A DNA stretch of 64,000 nucleotides from assembly GCA_963841065.1 (NCBI GenBank), contig CAWJBI010000042.1, positions 124,001 through 188,000 on the forward strand. Reading direction: 5' to 3'. Under the pieces are notes generated by a model. It searched no databases. It was not told the origin of the DNA and saw only the letters and a program-made list of their open reading frames with translations. The stretch comes from M0108 sp963841065 (GTDB lineage Bacteria > Pseudomonadota > Gammaproteobacteria > Chromatiales > Chromatiaceae). A program made the translations under genes and the position numbers. Of the stretch, positions 49,172-59,935 are shown one piece after another; the stretch's first letter is position 1; every line of letters begins with the position of its first letter.

Positions 49172-49212
49172 TACCGTGTGGGTGGGCACGCCACGCGGAC
49201 AGCCTGGTTCCT

Positions 49213-50766
49213 AGCAGCCTGTCGGACTTAGCCGCTGACCTGACGCCGTAGGTCCGGTAACATGGCTGGGTCAACTCTGAGGGCCAGCGACGATGAGCAA
49301 GTTCCACCTGATCGACCGCGACATCGACTTTCTCCTGCCGCCGTCGGTGCAGGAGTGGCTGCCCGAGGGGCACCTGGCGCGCTACGTGGTCGAGGTGGTG
49401 GAAAGTCTGGATCTGGGCGACTTGGAGCGGGCCTATGCCGGCAAGGGCAGTGCCGCGTATCACCCGGCGTTACTGCTGTCGTTGTTGATCTACGGCTACG
49501 CCACCGGCTGTTACTCCAGCCGCAAGATTGAGCAGGCGACCTACGACTCGCTGGCGTTTCGTTACATGGCCTGCAACCGTCACCCCGACCACGACACCCT
49601 GGCCACCTTTCGCCAGCGCTTCGGCAAGGAGTTCGAGGCGGTGTTTGTCGAGGTGCTCCAGGTCGCCCGCGAGAACCCGTTAAGCCGGTTCGGCCGCGTC
49701 AGCCTCGACGGCACCAAGATCCACGCCAACGCCAGCCGCCACAGCGCCCTGTCCTATGGGCATGCCGAGGCCATCGAGGCGCAACTCCAGGCCGAGGTCC
49801 AGGAACTCCTGGCGTTGGCCGCGGAGGCCGACGGCGCCAATGTCCCCGACGGGATGAGCGTGCCCGCGGAACTCCAGCGCCGCGAGGACCGCTTGGCGGC
49901 CATCGCCGCGGCCAAGGGCAAGATCGAGGCGCGGGCGGCCGAGCGCTTTGCCCGTGAGCAGGGCGACTATGAGGCCAAGCTCGCCGCCCGCGAGGCCAAG
50001 GCCAGCGGCCAGCGGCAAGAACCCTGGCGGCAAGGCACCCAAGCCACCGGAGCCCGGCCCGCGCGCCAAAGACCAGATCAACCTCACCGACGAAGCGTCG
50101 CGGATCATGTCGGTGGCCGGCGGTGGCTTCGAGCAGTGCGACAACGCCCAAGCCATCGTCGATACCGAGACCCTGCTGGTGCTCGTTCCCCAGGTGACTC
50201 AGGCGGCCAACGACAAGCAACAGGTCGTGCCCATGGTCGAGAAGCTCCAGGCGCTCCCCGAGGGCCTGAACCAACCCGAGCAATTGCTCGCCGACGCCGG
50301 GTACTTCAGCGCAGCCAACGTGGACGCCTGCGAGGCCGCCGGCATCGAGCCGCTGATGGCGGTCAAGCGCGATGAACACCATCCCCCTGTCTCAGAGCGC
50401 TGCGACGAACCACCCGAACTGCCCGCCAACCCGACCCCGGTGCAACGCATGACGCGCCGCCTCAAGACCGGGGCCGGCAGGGCCGCCTATGCGCTGCGCA
50501 AGCGCACCGTCGAGCCGGTCTTTGGCATCATCAAATCCGTAATGGGCTTCCGCCAATTCCTCACCCGCGGACTGGACAACGTCCAGGGCGAATGGACTCT
50601 GGTGTGCCTGGCGTGGAATCTAAAACGCATGGCCGTATTGCGTCCGCAGTAAGGGAAAAACCAGAGAAACGTGCGCTTTTGGCCGAAAAGCGTCTCGTTT
50701 ATGCAACAAACGGCCTTCGGGTGGCCCTCAAGGGGCTACTTTGAGGAGCAAGTCCGACAGGCTGCT
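49213..50766 (+). mobile_element. IS1182-type insertion sequence with 17-bp terminal inverted repeats
   Basis: Left end AGCAGCCTGTCGGACTT (49213-49229) is the exact reverse complement of the right end AAGTCCGACAGGCTGCT (50750-50766). The element is about 1.55 kb and contains one transposase gene. No obvious target-site duplication can be read. Only one copy in the window. Confidence 0.9.
49293..50652 (+). CDS. IS1182-family DDE transposase, one frameshift
   Basis: The N-terminal DUF772-type domain (YHPALLLSLLIYGYATGCYS, HPDHDTLATFRQRFGKEFEA) is followed by the first catalytic Asp in VSLDGTKIHANASRH. After a frame change near 50015 come LLADAGYFSAANVDACEAAG with a second acidic residue and RTVEPVFGIIKSVMGFRQFL carrying the final Glu. 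Repaired length about 453 residues. Possibly active if the shift is an error. Confidence 0.9.
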
Positions 50767-50816
50767 GGGGCCCCGGGCCAGGAGGGTTCACCATTGAGCT
50801 GACCCTGGTCAAAAGA

Positions 50817-51063
50817 TTGACGAATTCTCTCGTGCCCAAACACGCTGACCCGCGTGTTTCCGCAGCCATCCACAGGACCTCATGGCGCTGGCGGACCTCG
50901 GTTTGCTGGAACGGCGCAAAGCGGGGCGCGCCTTCGTCTTTGCGGCTCCAACTGACCTTCCTGATCGCGCCGGTCGTAGCGACAGCGTCCTTACGGTATC
51001 CCCAGGGGCGTCGTCTCTGTCGCCACCCCTGGTTCAGAACTCTCTGCGGCCTAAGTGGCAGTA
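50817..51063 (+). pseudogene. Remnant of a winged-helix regulator
   Basis: Two overlapping frames together read VPKHADPRVSAAIHR, then LMALADLGLLERRKAGRAFV and FAAPTDL, resembling the recognition helix and wing of an HTH protein. No full gene is present. It directly follows the IS, which may have removed its start. Confidence 0.35.
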
Positions 51064-51097
51064 ACTCTGGCCCTTTGAAAGCCCATCCACCCGGCGG

Positions 51098-52003
51098 TCA
51101 GGTCCCATCCCCGGCGAATAACCCTGCCCGCGCGCCCTCGCTCACCGCCCGCACGGCCGGGTGGGTCAGCCGACGTTCCACCGAGATGGCGAAGAAGCGT
51201 TCCCGCAGTTCGCTCGTTTCACCCAGCCGGATCACGCCGTACTGGCCTTCCGTCTCCTGGCCGGTGGCGGCGGGCGCGGGAAAGATCCCGGCGCCCGCTT
51301 TGCCGAAGGCCTTCATCAGCGCGCTGTCGTCGAACTCGCCGACGATGCGCGGCCGCAAGCCTTGGCGCTCCAACCAGCGGGTGAGCGGTGCGCGCAGGGC
51401 GCTGTCCTCGCCGGGGATGAGCAGGGGCGCGCCGTTCAGCCTGTCCGGGAAACCACCCGTCAGGCGGACGGCGAGGTCCGGCGCGGCGAAGAAGGCCACG
51501 CTGCATTCGCCCAGGGGATGGCTGTAGCCCTTCACGTCCATACCGGGCGGCATCGGCCGGTCGGCCAGCACCATGTCCAGACGATGGATGGCCAGTTCTG
51601 CCAGCAGGCGGTCGAGCCGGTCTTCCCGGCACACCAGGCGCAGGGGTTCCGGCAGCGCAAGCGCCGGCGCCAGCAGCCGATGGGCGATGGACTTGGGCAC
51701 CACGTCGGCGACGCCCACCCGGAACGGAAAAACCCTTTCGTCCTTGCCCCCGCGCAGGATTTCCTCCAGCTCCGCGCTGACCTGGAAGAGTTCCTCCGCA
51801 TAGGACAGCACCACTCGCCCGGTTTCGGTCAGCTCCAAACGGCGCCCGGCGCGCCGAAACAGCGCGACGCCGAGTCGGGCCTCGAATTGCGTCAACTGGC
51901 CCGACAGGGTCTGCGGTGCGAGGTGAAGCCTCTCCGCCGCACGGTTGACCGCCCCTGCCTTAGCCACGGTGAAGAAGTAGTGCAGGTGCTTGAAATTGAG
52001 CAT
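51098..52003 (-). CDS. nhaR: LysR-family regulator, NhaR-like
   Basis: A 301-residue LysR protein: the N-terminal HTH FKHLHYFFTVAKAGAVNRAA, then LHLAPQTLSGQLTQFEARLG closely fits NhaR, the Na+-responsive activator of antiporter genes. The C-terminal co-inducer domain follows. Start chosen at ATG 52001-52003, where NhaR proteins begin, rather than 52099. The divergent HPF gene may be its target; a sodium-channel gene lies 3.2 kb away. Confidence 0.8.
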   Translation of the reverse strand: MLNFKHLHYFFTVAKAGAVNRAAERLHLAPQTLSGQLTQFEARLGVALFRRAGRRLELTETGRVVLSYAEELFQVSAELEEILRGGKDERVFPFRVGVADVVPKSIAHRLLAPALALPEPLRLVCREDRLDRLLAELAIHRLDMVLADRPMPPGMDVKGYSHPLGECSVAFFAAPDLAVRLTGGFPDRLNGAPLLIPGEDSALRAPLTRWLERQGLRPRIVGEFDDSALMKAFGKAGAGIFPAPAATGQETEGQYGVIRLGETSELRERFFAISVERRLTHPAVRAVSEGARAGLFAGDGT

Positions 52004-52052
52004 GGCGGCCTCGTCACGAATCGAGTTATACGAATATAGCATCATAGTAAAT

Positions 52053-52076
52053 CGAGTTTCTCTTCTTGAGAACTCG
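52053..52076. promoter_or_regulatory. Inverted repeat in the nhaR/hpf divergent region
   Basis: CGAGTTTCTC and GAGAACTCG form a near-perfect inverted repeat with a one-base bulge, within an AT-rich divergent intergenic region. A LysR-type operator is plausible. Confidence 0.35.
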
Positions 52077-52119
52077 CCGTAGGATGGGGCCTCGTTCAAC
52101 CATGCAGAGGCAAACGCCC

Positions 52120-52487
52120 ATGCAAGTCGATATCCAGAGTCGGGATTTAACGCTTACGAACGGCCTGCGCGACTACCTGACGAAGCGCCTGGCCTACGGC
52201 CTGACTGCCGGTGATGCCGCGATCGGGCGGGTGATGGTGCGGCTTTCCGACGTCAACGGCCCCCGCGGTGGCGAGGACAAGCGCTGTCACATCGAGGTGC
52301 GGTTGCGGGGTATACCAGATGTGGTGATCGAGGACACCCAGACCGATCTCTATGTGGCCATCGACCGTGCCACCGAACGTGCCGGACGCGCGCTCATGCG
52401 CCGTCTGGGGCGGCGCGGCGAATTCACACCCCCCGCCCGAGGCGGGGAAGGCGTCCCTGAGTCGGACGGCCTGACGCCGGAGCGGAC

Positions 52488-52491
<4 letters not shown>
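52120..52491 (+). CDS. Hibernation-promoting-factor-like protein (HPF/RaiA family)
   Basis: A 123-residue protein with the short HPF/RaiA fold: VDIQSRDLTLTNGLRDYLTK, VRLSDVNGPRGGEDKRCHIE, VVIEDTQTDLYVAIDRATER. Such proteins bind the 30S subunit in stress or stationary phase. Start at ATG 52120. It overlaps purE by ATGA, an unusual placement for HPF. Confidence 0.85.
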
Positions 52492-53005
<514 letters not shown>

Positions 53006-53009
<4 letters not shown>

Positions 53010-54151
53010 TCCTGCCCCCCGCCATGCTGGGCGTGTTCGGCGGTGGTCAGTTGGGCCGCTACTTCGTCATGGCGGCCCACGAGCTGGGGTATCGGGTCAT
53101 GGTCGTCGATCCAGATCGCGACAGCCCCGCCGGACGCATTGCTGACGTGCATCTGCTGGCCGACTACGACGACCGCCATACCATCGAGCGGATGGCAGCG
53201 GCCTGCGCCGCCGTCACCACCGAGTTCGAGAACGTACCGGCGGACTCCCTGGCCTATCTGGCCAGATTCCTGCCCGTGCGGCCGGACGCCGAGGCCTTGC
53301 GCATCTGCCAGGATCGCAGCGCGGAGAAGGGTTTTCTCAAGGCGCATGGCTTTCCGCATGCGCCCTATGCCGATATCCGTGGCGCGGACGACATCGAGAG
53401 GGTCCAAGACGGTCTCTTTCCCGGCATTCTCAAGGTCGCCCGCGGTGGCTACGACGGCAAGGGGCAGACATGGGTGAGGGGGAGGGCAGAGGCGCTGGCG
53501 GCCTATCGCCAGCTCGAGGACGAGCCCTGCGTGCTGGAACGTCGGATGGCCCTCGAGGGTGAGATCTCGGTGGTGCTGGCGCGCGACGCGGCGGGCCGGA
53601 TCGGGTGCTTTCCCGCCAGCGAGAGCCGCCATCGCCAGGGCATCCTGGACCTCTCGATCGCCCCGGCCCCCGGCAATCTGGGCGCCGAGGCCAGGGAGAT
53701 TGCCGAAGGGATTGCGGAGCGGATGGGTTATGTCGGCGCCTTGTGCGTCGAGTTCTTCGTCGTCGCGGGTCGGCTCTATGTGAATGAAATCGCGCCCCGG
53801 CCCCACAATTCCGGCCATTACAGCCTGGATGCCTGCGTCACCAATCAGTTCGAACAGCAGGTGCGCGCGCTCTGCGGCTTGCCGCTGGGCGATACCCGCG
53901 CCCATTGCGCCGCCCTGATGGTCAATCTTCTGGGCGACCTCTGGTATCCCGACGGCGCCGCTGGCAGGGAACAAGAGCCGGACTGGGGCAAGCTGCTTGC
54001 GCTGCCCAACCTCAAGCTCCACCTCTATGGCAAGCGGGGCGCCCGACCGGGCCGCAAGATGGGCCATTTCACACTGCTCGGCGCGGACCTGGATGCATTG
54101 CGCGAGACCGCCATGGCGGCGCGTGCGGCACTGGGTATTCGCGATGAATGA
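53006..54151 (+). CDS. purK: N5-carboxyaminoimidazole ribonucleotide synthase
   Basis: A 381-residue ATP-grasp enzyme: MLGVFGGGQLGRYFVMAA, VTTEFENVPADSL, KVARGGYDGKGQ, and EIAPRPHNSGHYSLDAC. It starts with GTG at 53006 inside the purE stop. Intact. Confidence 0.97.
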
Positions 54152-54183
54152 AATCGAGGGCCTAGCGGCCTGTGGAAAAATCA

Positions 54184-55161
54184 ATGGACACACCTATGAC
54201 TAACGCAGTCTCCATCGGCGAACCCTGGATGTGGGCCGCCTTCATCGCCTTCGTGCTGGTCATGCTGGCGCTGGACCTGTTCGTGTTCGGCGGCAGTAAG
54301 GCGCACAAGGTCAGCGTCAAGGAGGCCGCACTCTGGTCGCTGGTATGGGTGAGCCTGGCGCTCTTGTTCAACGCCGGTCTGTGGTGGTATCTGAATGGCA
54401 CGGTGGGCCGGAGATCGCCGACCGCAAGGCGCTGGAATTCCTCACCGGCTATCTGATCGAGAAGTCGCTGTCGGTGGACAACGTGTTCATCTTCCTGCTG
54501 ATCTTCTCGTCCTTCCACGTCGCCGCCGAATACCAGCGCCGGGTGCTGATCTACGGCGTGCTGGGCGCCATCGTCATGCGCGCCATCATGATCCTGGCCG
54601 GGGCCTGGGTGGTGCGCGAGTATTCAGCTGGGTGCTCTATCTCTTCGGCGTCTTCCTGGTGGTCACCGGCATGCGCATGCTGGTCATGGCGGAAAAGAAG
54701 CCCGATCTGGAGAAGAACCCGGTGCTGAAATTCGCGCGCCGGCATCTGCGCATCACCGAGGACCATCACGGCGAGAAATTCACCGTGATGAAGGACGGCG
54801 TGCGCTATTTCACGCCGCTGTTTCTGGTGCTGATCCTGATCGAGGTCTCCGACCTGGTGTTCGCGGTGGATTCCATCCCGGCCATCTTCGCCATCACCAC
54901 CGACCCCTTCATCGTCTTCACCTCCAACATCTTCGCCATCATGGGCCTGCGCGCGCTGTATTTCCTGCTCGCCGACGTGGCGGATCGCTTCCACCTGCTG
55001 AAATACGGCCTGGCCATGGTGCTGACCTTCATCGGCGCCAAGATGCTGATCGCGCCCTGGTATCACGTGCCGGTGCGGCCTCGCTGGCCATCGTCGCGGT
55101 GCTGATCGGGGCGAGCGTCATCGCCAGCCTGATCGCCACGCGCAACCAGCCATCCCACTGA
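54184..55161 (+). CDS. TerC/Alx-family membrane protein, frameshifted
   Basis: Multi-helix TerC-family protein related to E. coli Alx (Mn2+ export). Motifs: AFIAFVLVMLALDLFVFGG, EKSLSVDNVFIFLLIFS, LIEVSDLVFAVDSIPAIFAI and LRALYFLLADVADRFHLLKY. Frame changes lie near 54410, 54630 and 55075. Start ATG 54184, 33 bases after purK, which leaves no room for the Mn2+ riboswitch often found before alx. Confidence 0.9.
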
Positions 55162-55246
55162 TTGTTTGTCGTTAAGTTGGCAACAGCCGACCGCTACAGG
55201 GGGCGGGCATGGCTGGTCACCCGGCTCCCCTGGTGAGGTATCGCAG

Positions 55247-56128
55247 ATGACGTATCGCGTCGTAACGCCCGGCCCAGCAAGCCTGCGCACCCAACTGGGC
55301 GCCTTCATTGCCCACGCCCGCGTGCAGGGCGTCATCATCGCCCTGATCCTGATCAATGCGGTCTTGCTCGGACTGGAGACCTGGCCCGCCGCCATGGCGG
55401 CAGCGGGCGGGCCGATTCGGGCGCTGGATCAAGCGATCCTGGGCGTGTTCGTGGTGGAGATCGCCCTGCGGCTTTATGTGCATCGGGGTGCCTTCTGGCG
55501 TGACCCCTGGAGCCTGTTCGATTTCGCTGTCGTCGCCATCGCCCTGGTCCCGGCAGCGGGCCCGCTCGCCGTGCTGCGCGCCTTGCGCGTCTTGCGCGTG
55601 CTGCGGCTACTGACCCTGGTGCCCTCCATGCGGCGCGTGGTGAGCGCCCTGCTTGGGGCCATCCCGGGGCTCTTTTCCATCGCGTTACTGCTGGCGATCG
55701 TCTATTACGTGTTTGCGGTGATCGCCACCAATCTGTTCGGCGCCGCCTACCCGGAATGGTTCGGCCACCTGGGGCGCTCGCTCTATACTCTGTTCCAGAT
55801 CATGACCTTGGAGAGCTGGTCGATGGGCATAGCCCGGCCGGTGATGGAAGGCTTCCCCTATGCCTGGGCCTTTTTCGTGCCTTTCATCCTGGTGGCCACC
55901 TTCACCATGCTCAACTTGTTCATCGCCATCATCGTCAACGCCATGCAGAGCTATAGCGAGACGGAACATCGGGAGACGGTCGCGGCAGTGGCGCAGGTCA
56001 GTGAGCATCTCGAAGCGGATCTGCATGGCGAGGTGCAGGCGTTGCGTGAAGACATCCGGGAACTGAAGGCGCTGCTGTCGCAAGGGGGGCTGGCGCAGAC
56101 GCCGGCGTCGCGCCTGCCCGATTCCTGA
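55247..56128 (+). CDS. Bacterial voltage-gated sodium channel (NaChBac/NavMs type)
   Basis: A 293-residue six-helix channel. S4 carries repeated Arg (RALRVLRVLRLLTLVPSMRR). The pore loop has the selectivity filter TLESWSM (FQIMTLESWSMGIARPVME), the bacterial Nav signature identical to that of NavMs and NavAb. S6 is FTMLNLFIAIIVNAMQSYSE, followed by an acidic C-terminal helix/coiled coil (EHLEADLHGEVQALREDIRE) that assembles the tetramer. Start at ATG 55247. The frame is intact. Confidence 0.93.
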   Translation: MTYRVVTPGPASLRTQLGAFIAHARVQGVIIALILINAVLLGLETWPAAMAAAGGPIRALDQAILGVFVVEIALRLYVHRGAFWRDPWSLFDFAVVAIALVPAAGPLAVLRALRVLRVLRLLTLVPSMRRVVSALLGAIPGLFSIALLLAIVYYVFAVIATNLFGAAYPEWFGHLGRSLYTLFQIMTLESWSMGIARPVMEGFPYAWAFFVPFILVATFTMLNLFIAIIVNAMQSYSETEHRETVAAVAQVSEHLEADLHGEVQALREDIRELKALLSQGGLAQTPASRLPDS

Positions 56129-56264
56129 AGGTTCGTCTGCGCTGATCATCGGCCCACAGCCGAACCGCCATCACGGTGACCCGAGAAGAACGGAACATGC
56201 CCCTGGTCAACATCAGCATCGACTTTGCCTCCGTCACCCATGCCACACCGGTCGTGGAATCCCC

Positions 56265-58952
56265 ATGAATTCCGCTTCGAGACCCATGTCCGCAGAGCCG
56301 CCCTGGCACGCGCTCGCAACCGTGGAGGCTGTCGCACGCCTCGAGGTAGACGCACGCACGGGCCTCACTCAGGCGCAGGCGGCCGAGCGCTTGCTGCGTT
56401 TCGGCGCGAACCAACTGGCCACGGCCAAGCCACGCCCGGTCTGGCTCAAGTTCCTCGATCAGTTCCGCAACGTGCTCACCTTTGTTCTGATCGGCGCGGC
56501 GCTGCTCGCCGGGGCCATCGGGGATCTGAAGGACGCGGTGGTGATCCTGGTCGTGGTGGTCGTGAATGCCGCCCTGGGCTTCCATCAGGAATACCGCGCC
56601 GAGAAGACCCTGGCTGCCCTCAAGGGCATGCTCGCGCGCCGTGCGCGGGTGCGGCGCGACGGGCAGGTCATCGAGGTGGATGTGGCCGCCCTGGTGCCCG
56701 GCGACCTGGCCCTGTTGGAGGCCGGCGACCGCATTCCCGCCGATGGTCGCTTCCTGGCTGCACACAACGTCGAGGTGGACGAGGCGGCGCTGACCGGCGA
56801 ATCCCTCGCCGTGGGCAAGCAGACGGAGGCCGTGGCGGCGGATGCGCCGCTGGCGGAGCGGGTGAACATGGGCTTCATGAATACCACGGTCACGCGCGGC
56901 CGGGCGGAGCTGCTCGTCACCGCCACCGGTATGGCGACCGAGATGGGACGGCTGGCGGCCATGCTGGAGGCGGCGGAGGTGGGCGAGACCCCCTTGCAGA
57001 AGGAACTGGATCGCGTCGGCAAGCGCCTGGCCACCATTGCCGTGGCGGTCATCGCCGTCATCCTTTTGGTCGGCATCGGCTACGGCCAGGACTTGATCAA
57101 GGCGGTCCTCAATGCCGTCGCGCTGGCGGTCGCGGCGATTCCCGAGGGTCTGCCGGCGGTGGTGACGGTGACCCTGGCGGTGGGCATGTACCGCATGGCC
57201 CGGCAAAAGGCCATCGTCAAGAAACTCGCCGCCGTCGAGACCCTAGGCTCGACCACCATCATCTGTTCCGACAAGACCGGCACCCTGACCCTGAACCAGA
57301 TGACCGCACGCGCCTTCCATCATCGCGGGCGGCGGTTCACGGTGTTCGGCGAGGGCTATGCGGCGGCGGGCGAGATCCGGTCCGAGGACGGTGCCGACAT
57401 CCCGGACCTGGCGCCGCTGCTCCTGCCCATGGCCCTGTGCAGCGAGAGCCGCATCGCCGATGGGAAACTCATCGGCGATCCCACCGAGGGGGCTCTGCTG
57501 GCGTTGGCCGCCAAGGGCGGCATCGAACCGGAGGCCGCCCTGGAACATCGACCGCGCATCGCCGAGATCCCCTTCGATTCTGCGCACAAGTTCATGGCCA
57601 CGTTCCACCATGCCGGGGAAGCGGTCCTGCTGCTGGTCAAGGGGGCACCCGACGTGCTGCTGGCACGTTCCAGCCGCTGGACGGGGCCGGAGGGCCAGGT
57701 CGATCTGGACGAGGCGGCGCGTGCGGCGCTGCTGGCGGAAAACGGGCGCTTGGCTACGCTCGCCTACCGGGTACTGGCGGTGGCCTCGAAGACCATCCCG
57801 GCGCGCGACTTCGACCCCGGCGGCGAACTCATGCCCTGGGTGGACGGCCTTGCCTTTCAGGGTCTCATTGGCATCCAGGACCCGCCGCGACCCGAGGCGA
57901 AGGCGGCCATCGCCCTGTGCCACCGCGCCGGCATCCAGGTCAAGATGATCACCGGCGACCACAGGATCACCGCGGCCGCTATCGCCCACGAACTGGGGCT
58001 GCACGGCGAGGTGATGAGCGGCGCGGAATTGGATGCGGTGAGCGCCCATGCGCTTTCCGAAACCATCGAACGGGTCGCCGTGTTCGCCCGCGTGGCGCCC
58101 GAGCACAAGGTCAAGATCGTGGCGGCGTTGAAGGAACGTGGTCATGTCGTGGCCATGACCGGCGATGGGGTTAACGACGCGCCCGCGCTCAAGACCGCCG
58201 ACATCGGCGTGGCCATGGGCATTACCGGCACGGAAGTGACCCGGGAGGCGGCGGCGATGGTGCTCGCCGACGACAACTTCGCCACCATCGTGCGGGCGGT
58301 GCGCGAAGGCCGGACCATCTTCGAGAACATCGTCAAGTTCGTGCGCTTCCAGCTTTCCACAAACATCGGCGCCGTGCTCACCGTCGCCAGCGCCACCTTC
58401 ATGGGCCTGCCCGCGCCGTTCACTGCGATCCAGATCTTGTGGATCAACATCATCATGGACGGCCCGCCGGCCATGACCCTGGGCCTGGACCCGCCGCGCG
58501 TTGGTGTCATGGACGCGGCCCCGAGGCTGCCTGGCCAGGCGATCCTCTCCGGCGCGCGCATCGGGCGGCTGGTCCAGTACGGCCTGACCATGGCCGCCGG
58601 CACCCTGGGGGTGTTCTGGTGGGCGCTGCACGAAGGTGGCGAGGGCCACGCGCTGACCTTGGCCTTCACCACCTTCGTGCTGTTCCAATTCTTCAACGTC
58701 ATGAATGCCCGCAACGAGACCGGCAGCGCCTTCAACCGCCAACTGTTCGCCAACGGCAAGCTGTGGCTGGCGCTCGCCGCGGTGCTTGTGTTGCAGGTTG
58801 TCGTCGTGCATTGGGGGCCGGCTCAGGCCATCTTCGCTACCGTGGACTTGAGCGTGAAAGACTGGGGGCTTGCCCTGGCCATCGCCTCCTCGGTCCTGTG
58901 GATCGAAGAGGTGCGGAAACTGGCTCTGCTCGGCCTTTCCAGACGGGGCTAA
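56265..58952 (+). CDS. P2-type cation-transporting ATPase, probably Ca2+ (SPCA/SERCA-like)
   Basis: An 895-residue P-type ATPase: N-terminal cation-ATPase domain, actuator TGESLAVGKQTE, M4 AIPEGLPAVVTVTLAVGM, phosphorylation CSDKTGTLTLNQMTA, nucleotide site KGAPD, hinge MTGDGVNDAPALKTADIGV. M6 INIIMDGPPAMTLGLDPP keeps the Asn/Asp Ca2+ site II ligands. In M5, NIGAV has Ala where SERCA site I has Glu, suggesting a single Ca2+ site as in SPCA pumps. Intact. Confidence 0.9.
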   Translation: MNSASRPMSAEPPWHALATVEAVARLEVDARTGLTQAQAAERLLRFGANQLATAKPRPVWLKFLDQFRNVLTFVLIGAALLAGAIGDLKDAVVILVVVVVNAALGFHQEYRAEKTLAALKGMLARRARVRRDGQVIEVDVAALVPGDLALLEAGDRIPADGRFLAAHNVEVDEAALTGESLAVGKQTEAVAADAPLAERVNMGFMNTTVTRGRAELLVTATGMATEMGRLAAMLEAAEVGETPLQKELDRVGKRLATIAVAVIAVILLVGIGYGQDLIKAVLNAVALAVAAIPEGLPAVVTVTLAVGMYRMARQKAIVKKLAAVETLGSTTIICSDKTGTLTLNQMTARAFHHRGRRFTVFGEGYAAAGEIRSEDGADIPDLAPLLLPMALCSESRIADGKLIGDPTEGALLALAAKGGIEPEAALEHRPRIAEIPFDSAHKFMATFHHAGEAVLLLVKGAPDVLLARSSRWTGPEGQVDLDEAARAALLAENGRLATLAYRVLAVASKTIPARDFDPGGELMPWVDGLAFQGLIGIQDPPRPEAKAAIALCHRAGIQVKMITGDHRITAAAIAHELGLHGEVMSGAELDAVSAHALSETIERVAVFARVAPEHKVKIVAALKERGHVVAMTGDGVNDAPALKTADIGVAMGITGTEVTREAAAMVLADDNFATIVRAVREGRTIFENIVKFVRFQLSTNIGAVLTVASATFMGLPAPFTAIQILWINIIMDGPPAMTLGLDPPRVGVMDAAPRLPGQAILSGARIGRLVQYGLTMAAGTLGVFWWALHEGGEGHALTLAFTTFVLFQFFNVMNARNETGSAFNRQLFANGKLWLALAAVLVLQVVVVHWGPAQAIFATVDLSVKDWGLALAIASSVLWIEEVRKLALLGLSRRG

Positions 58953-59052
58953 GGCGATACTCGAGCACGAACCGACCAGCGGAAGGAGGAAGGCGTGGGC
59001 GCCGCCAGAGCAACCGTTGCGCGAAGGCCGCCAAGCCTGTAGCTGGCAGTAA

Positions 59053-59103
59053 CGCACCGAAACCCATCATCGGTGCGCCACCCAAACGCTGGGTGTCGGT
59101 GCG
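59053..59103. repeat. Intergenic hairpin repeat with GGTGCGC units
   Basis: CGCACCGA (59053-59060) pairs with TCGGTGCG (59070-59077), and a second TCGGTGCG lies at 59096-59103, followed by CTTTACCCATCC. This resembles the widespread ACCCATCC/GGTGCG intergenic hairpin elements of proteobacteria. It sits between the P-type ATPase and the P-loop protein. Confidence 0.45.
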
Positions 59104-59215
59104 CTTTACCCATCCTGTGGGCGAACAAATGTCCACTCAATAGGTCGCCGGCTGGGTCCTGGGGTGCATCGCCGTTGCCCCGGGGAACTATCGACCCGGA
59201 GCGGACGCTGGCCTA

Positions 59216-59935
59216 GTGAACAAGAACGGCGGCAATCCAACGGCCATAAACGAGTCCCCAATGCTACCCCCGCCACCGCCCGTCCTCCTGATTCTCGGCA
59301 CGGATGCCGCGGGCAAAGACTACATCGCCGAGTTCCTGATCGGCCGCTGGCGAGCGGCCGGCCATCGCGTCGAGAAACGCACCGGCAAGTTGGCGGCGCC
59401 GGCCGCCGATGCACGCTCCAGCAGCGAACGCAAGGGGCGCTGGGGCCGCTTTCAGGAGCGGGCATTCTTGGGCCTGTTCCCGCTGCTGCGCCCCGTACTG
59501 CCGGCCGTGGCCCGGCTGCTCCTGGCGCGGGATCGGCGCCGGTTTCGGCCGTCGGCCGTCCCGCTGGTGGTGGTTAGCCACACCGCGCTGCGGCTGCTGG
59601 CGCTGGTCCTGGGCCAGCACCGCGAGGGATGGGCCGTCCTCGCTCGGCGCCCGGCTCTGGAACGTACCTTGCGCGCGACGCCACCGCCCGGAACGACGGT
59701 CGTAGTGCTCGACGTCGCCCCCGCCACCCGCCGCCAGCGGATCGCCGCTCGAATTCGATCCGGCACCGTCGATCCGTTCGACCGCTACATGCTCGCCGAC
59801 CCGGACCGCGCCGAACACATCGAGCGTTGTCTGGTGGAGCTGGCGACCCGCTACCTGAATGCGGCCCTGATCGAGAACGACGACTTGGACGATGAGGCGC
59901 TCGAACGTGAACTCGCACGTGCGCTCGGCCGGTAA
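59216..59935 (+). CDS. P-loop nucleotide-kinase-like protein
   Basis: About 239 residues. A Walker A (LILGTDAAGKDYIAEFLIGR) near the N-terminus and later VVVLDVAPATRRQRIAARIR with a DPFDRYM-like lid resemble thymidylate-kinase-fold proteins, but no exact family is recognised. Arg-rich middle. The start is GTG 59216, or ATG 59261. Within the stress/ion cluster; substrate unknown. Confidence 0.65.
   Translation: MNKNGGNPTAINESPMLPPPPPVLLILGTDAAGKDYIAEFLIGRWRAAGHRVEKRTGKLAAPAADARSSSERKGRWGRFQERAFLGLFPLLRPVLPAVARLLLARDRRRFRPSAVPLVVVSHTALRLLALVLGQHREGWAVLARRPALERTLRATPPPGTTVVVLDVAPATRRQRIAARIRSGTVDPFDRYMLADPDRAEHIERCLVELATRYLNAALIENDDLDDEALERELARALGR

Noticed and set aside
54152..54183. Mn2+ (yybP-ykoY) riboswitch before the TerC/Alx gene
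   Set aside because: Only 32 bases separate it from purK, too short for the riboswitch.
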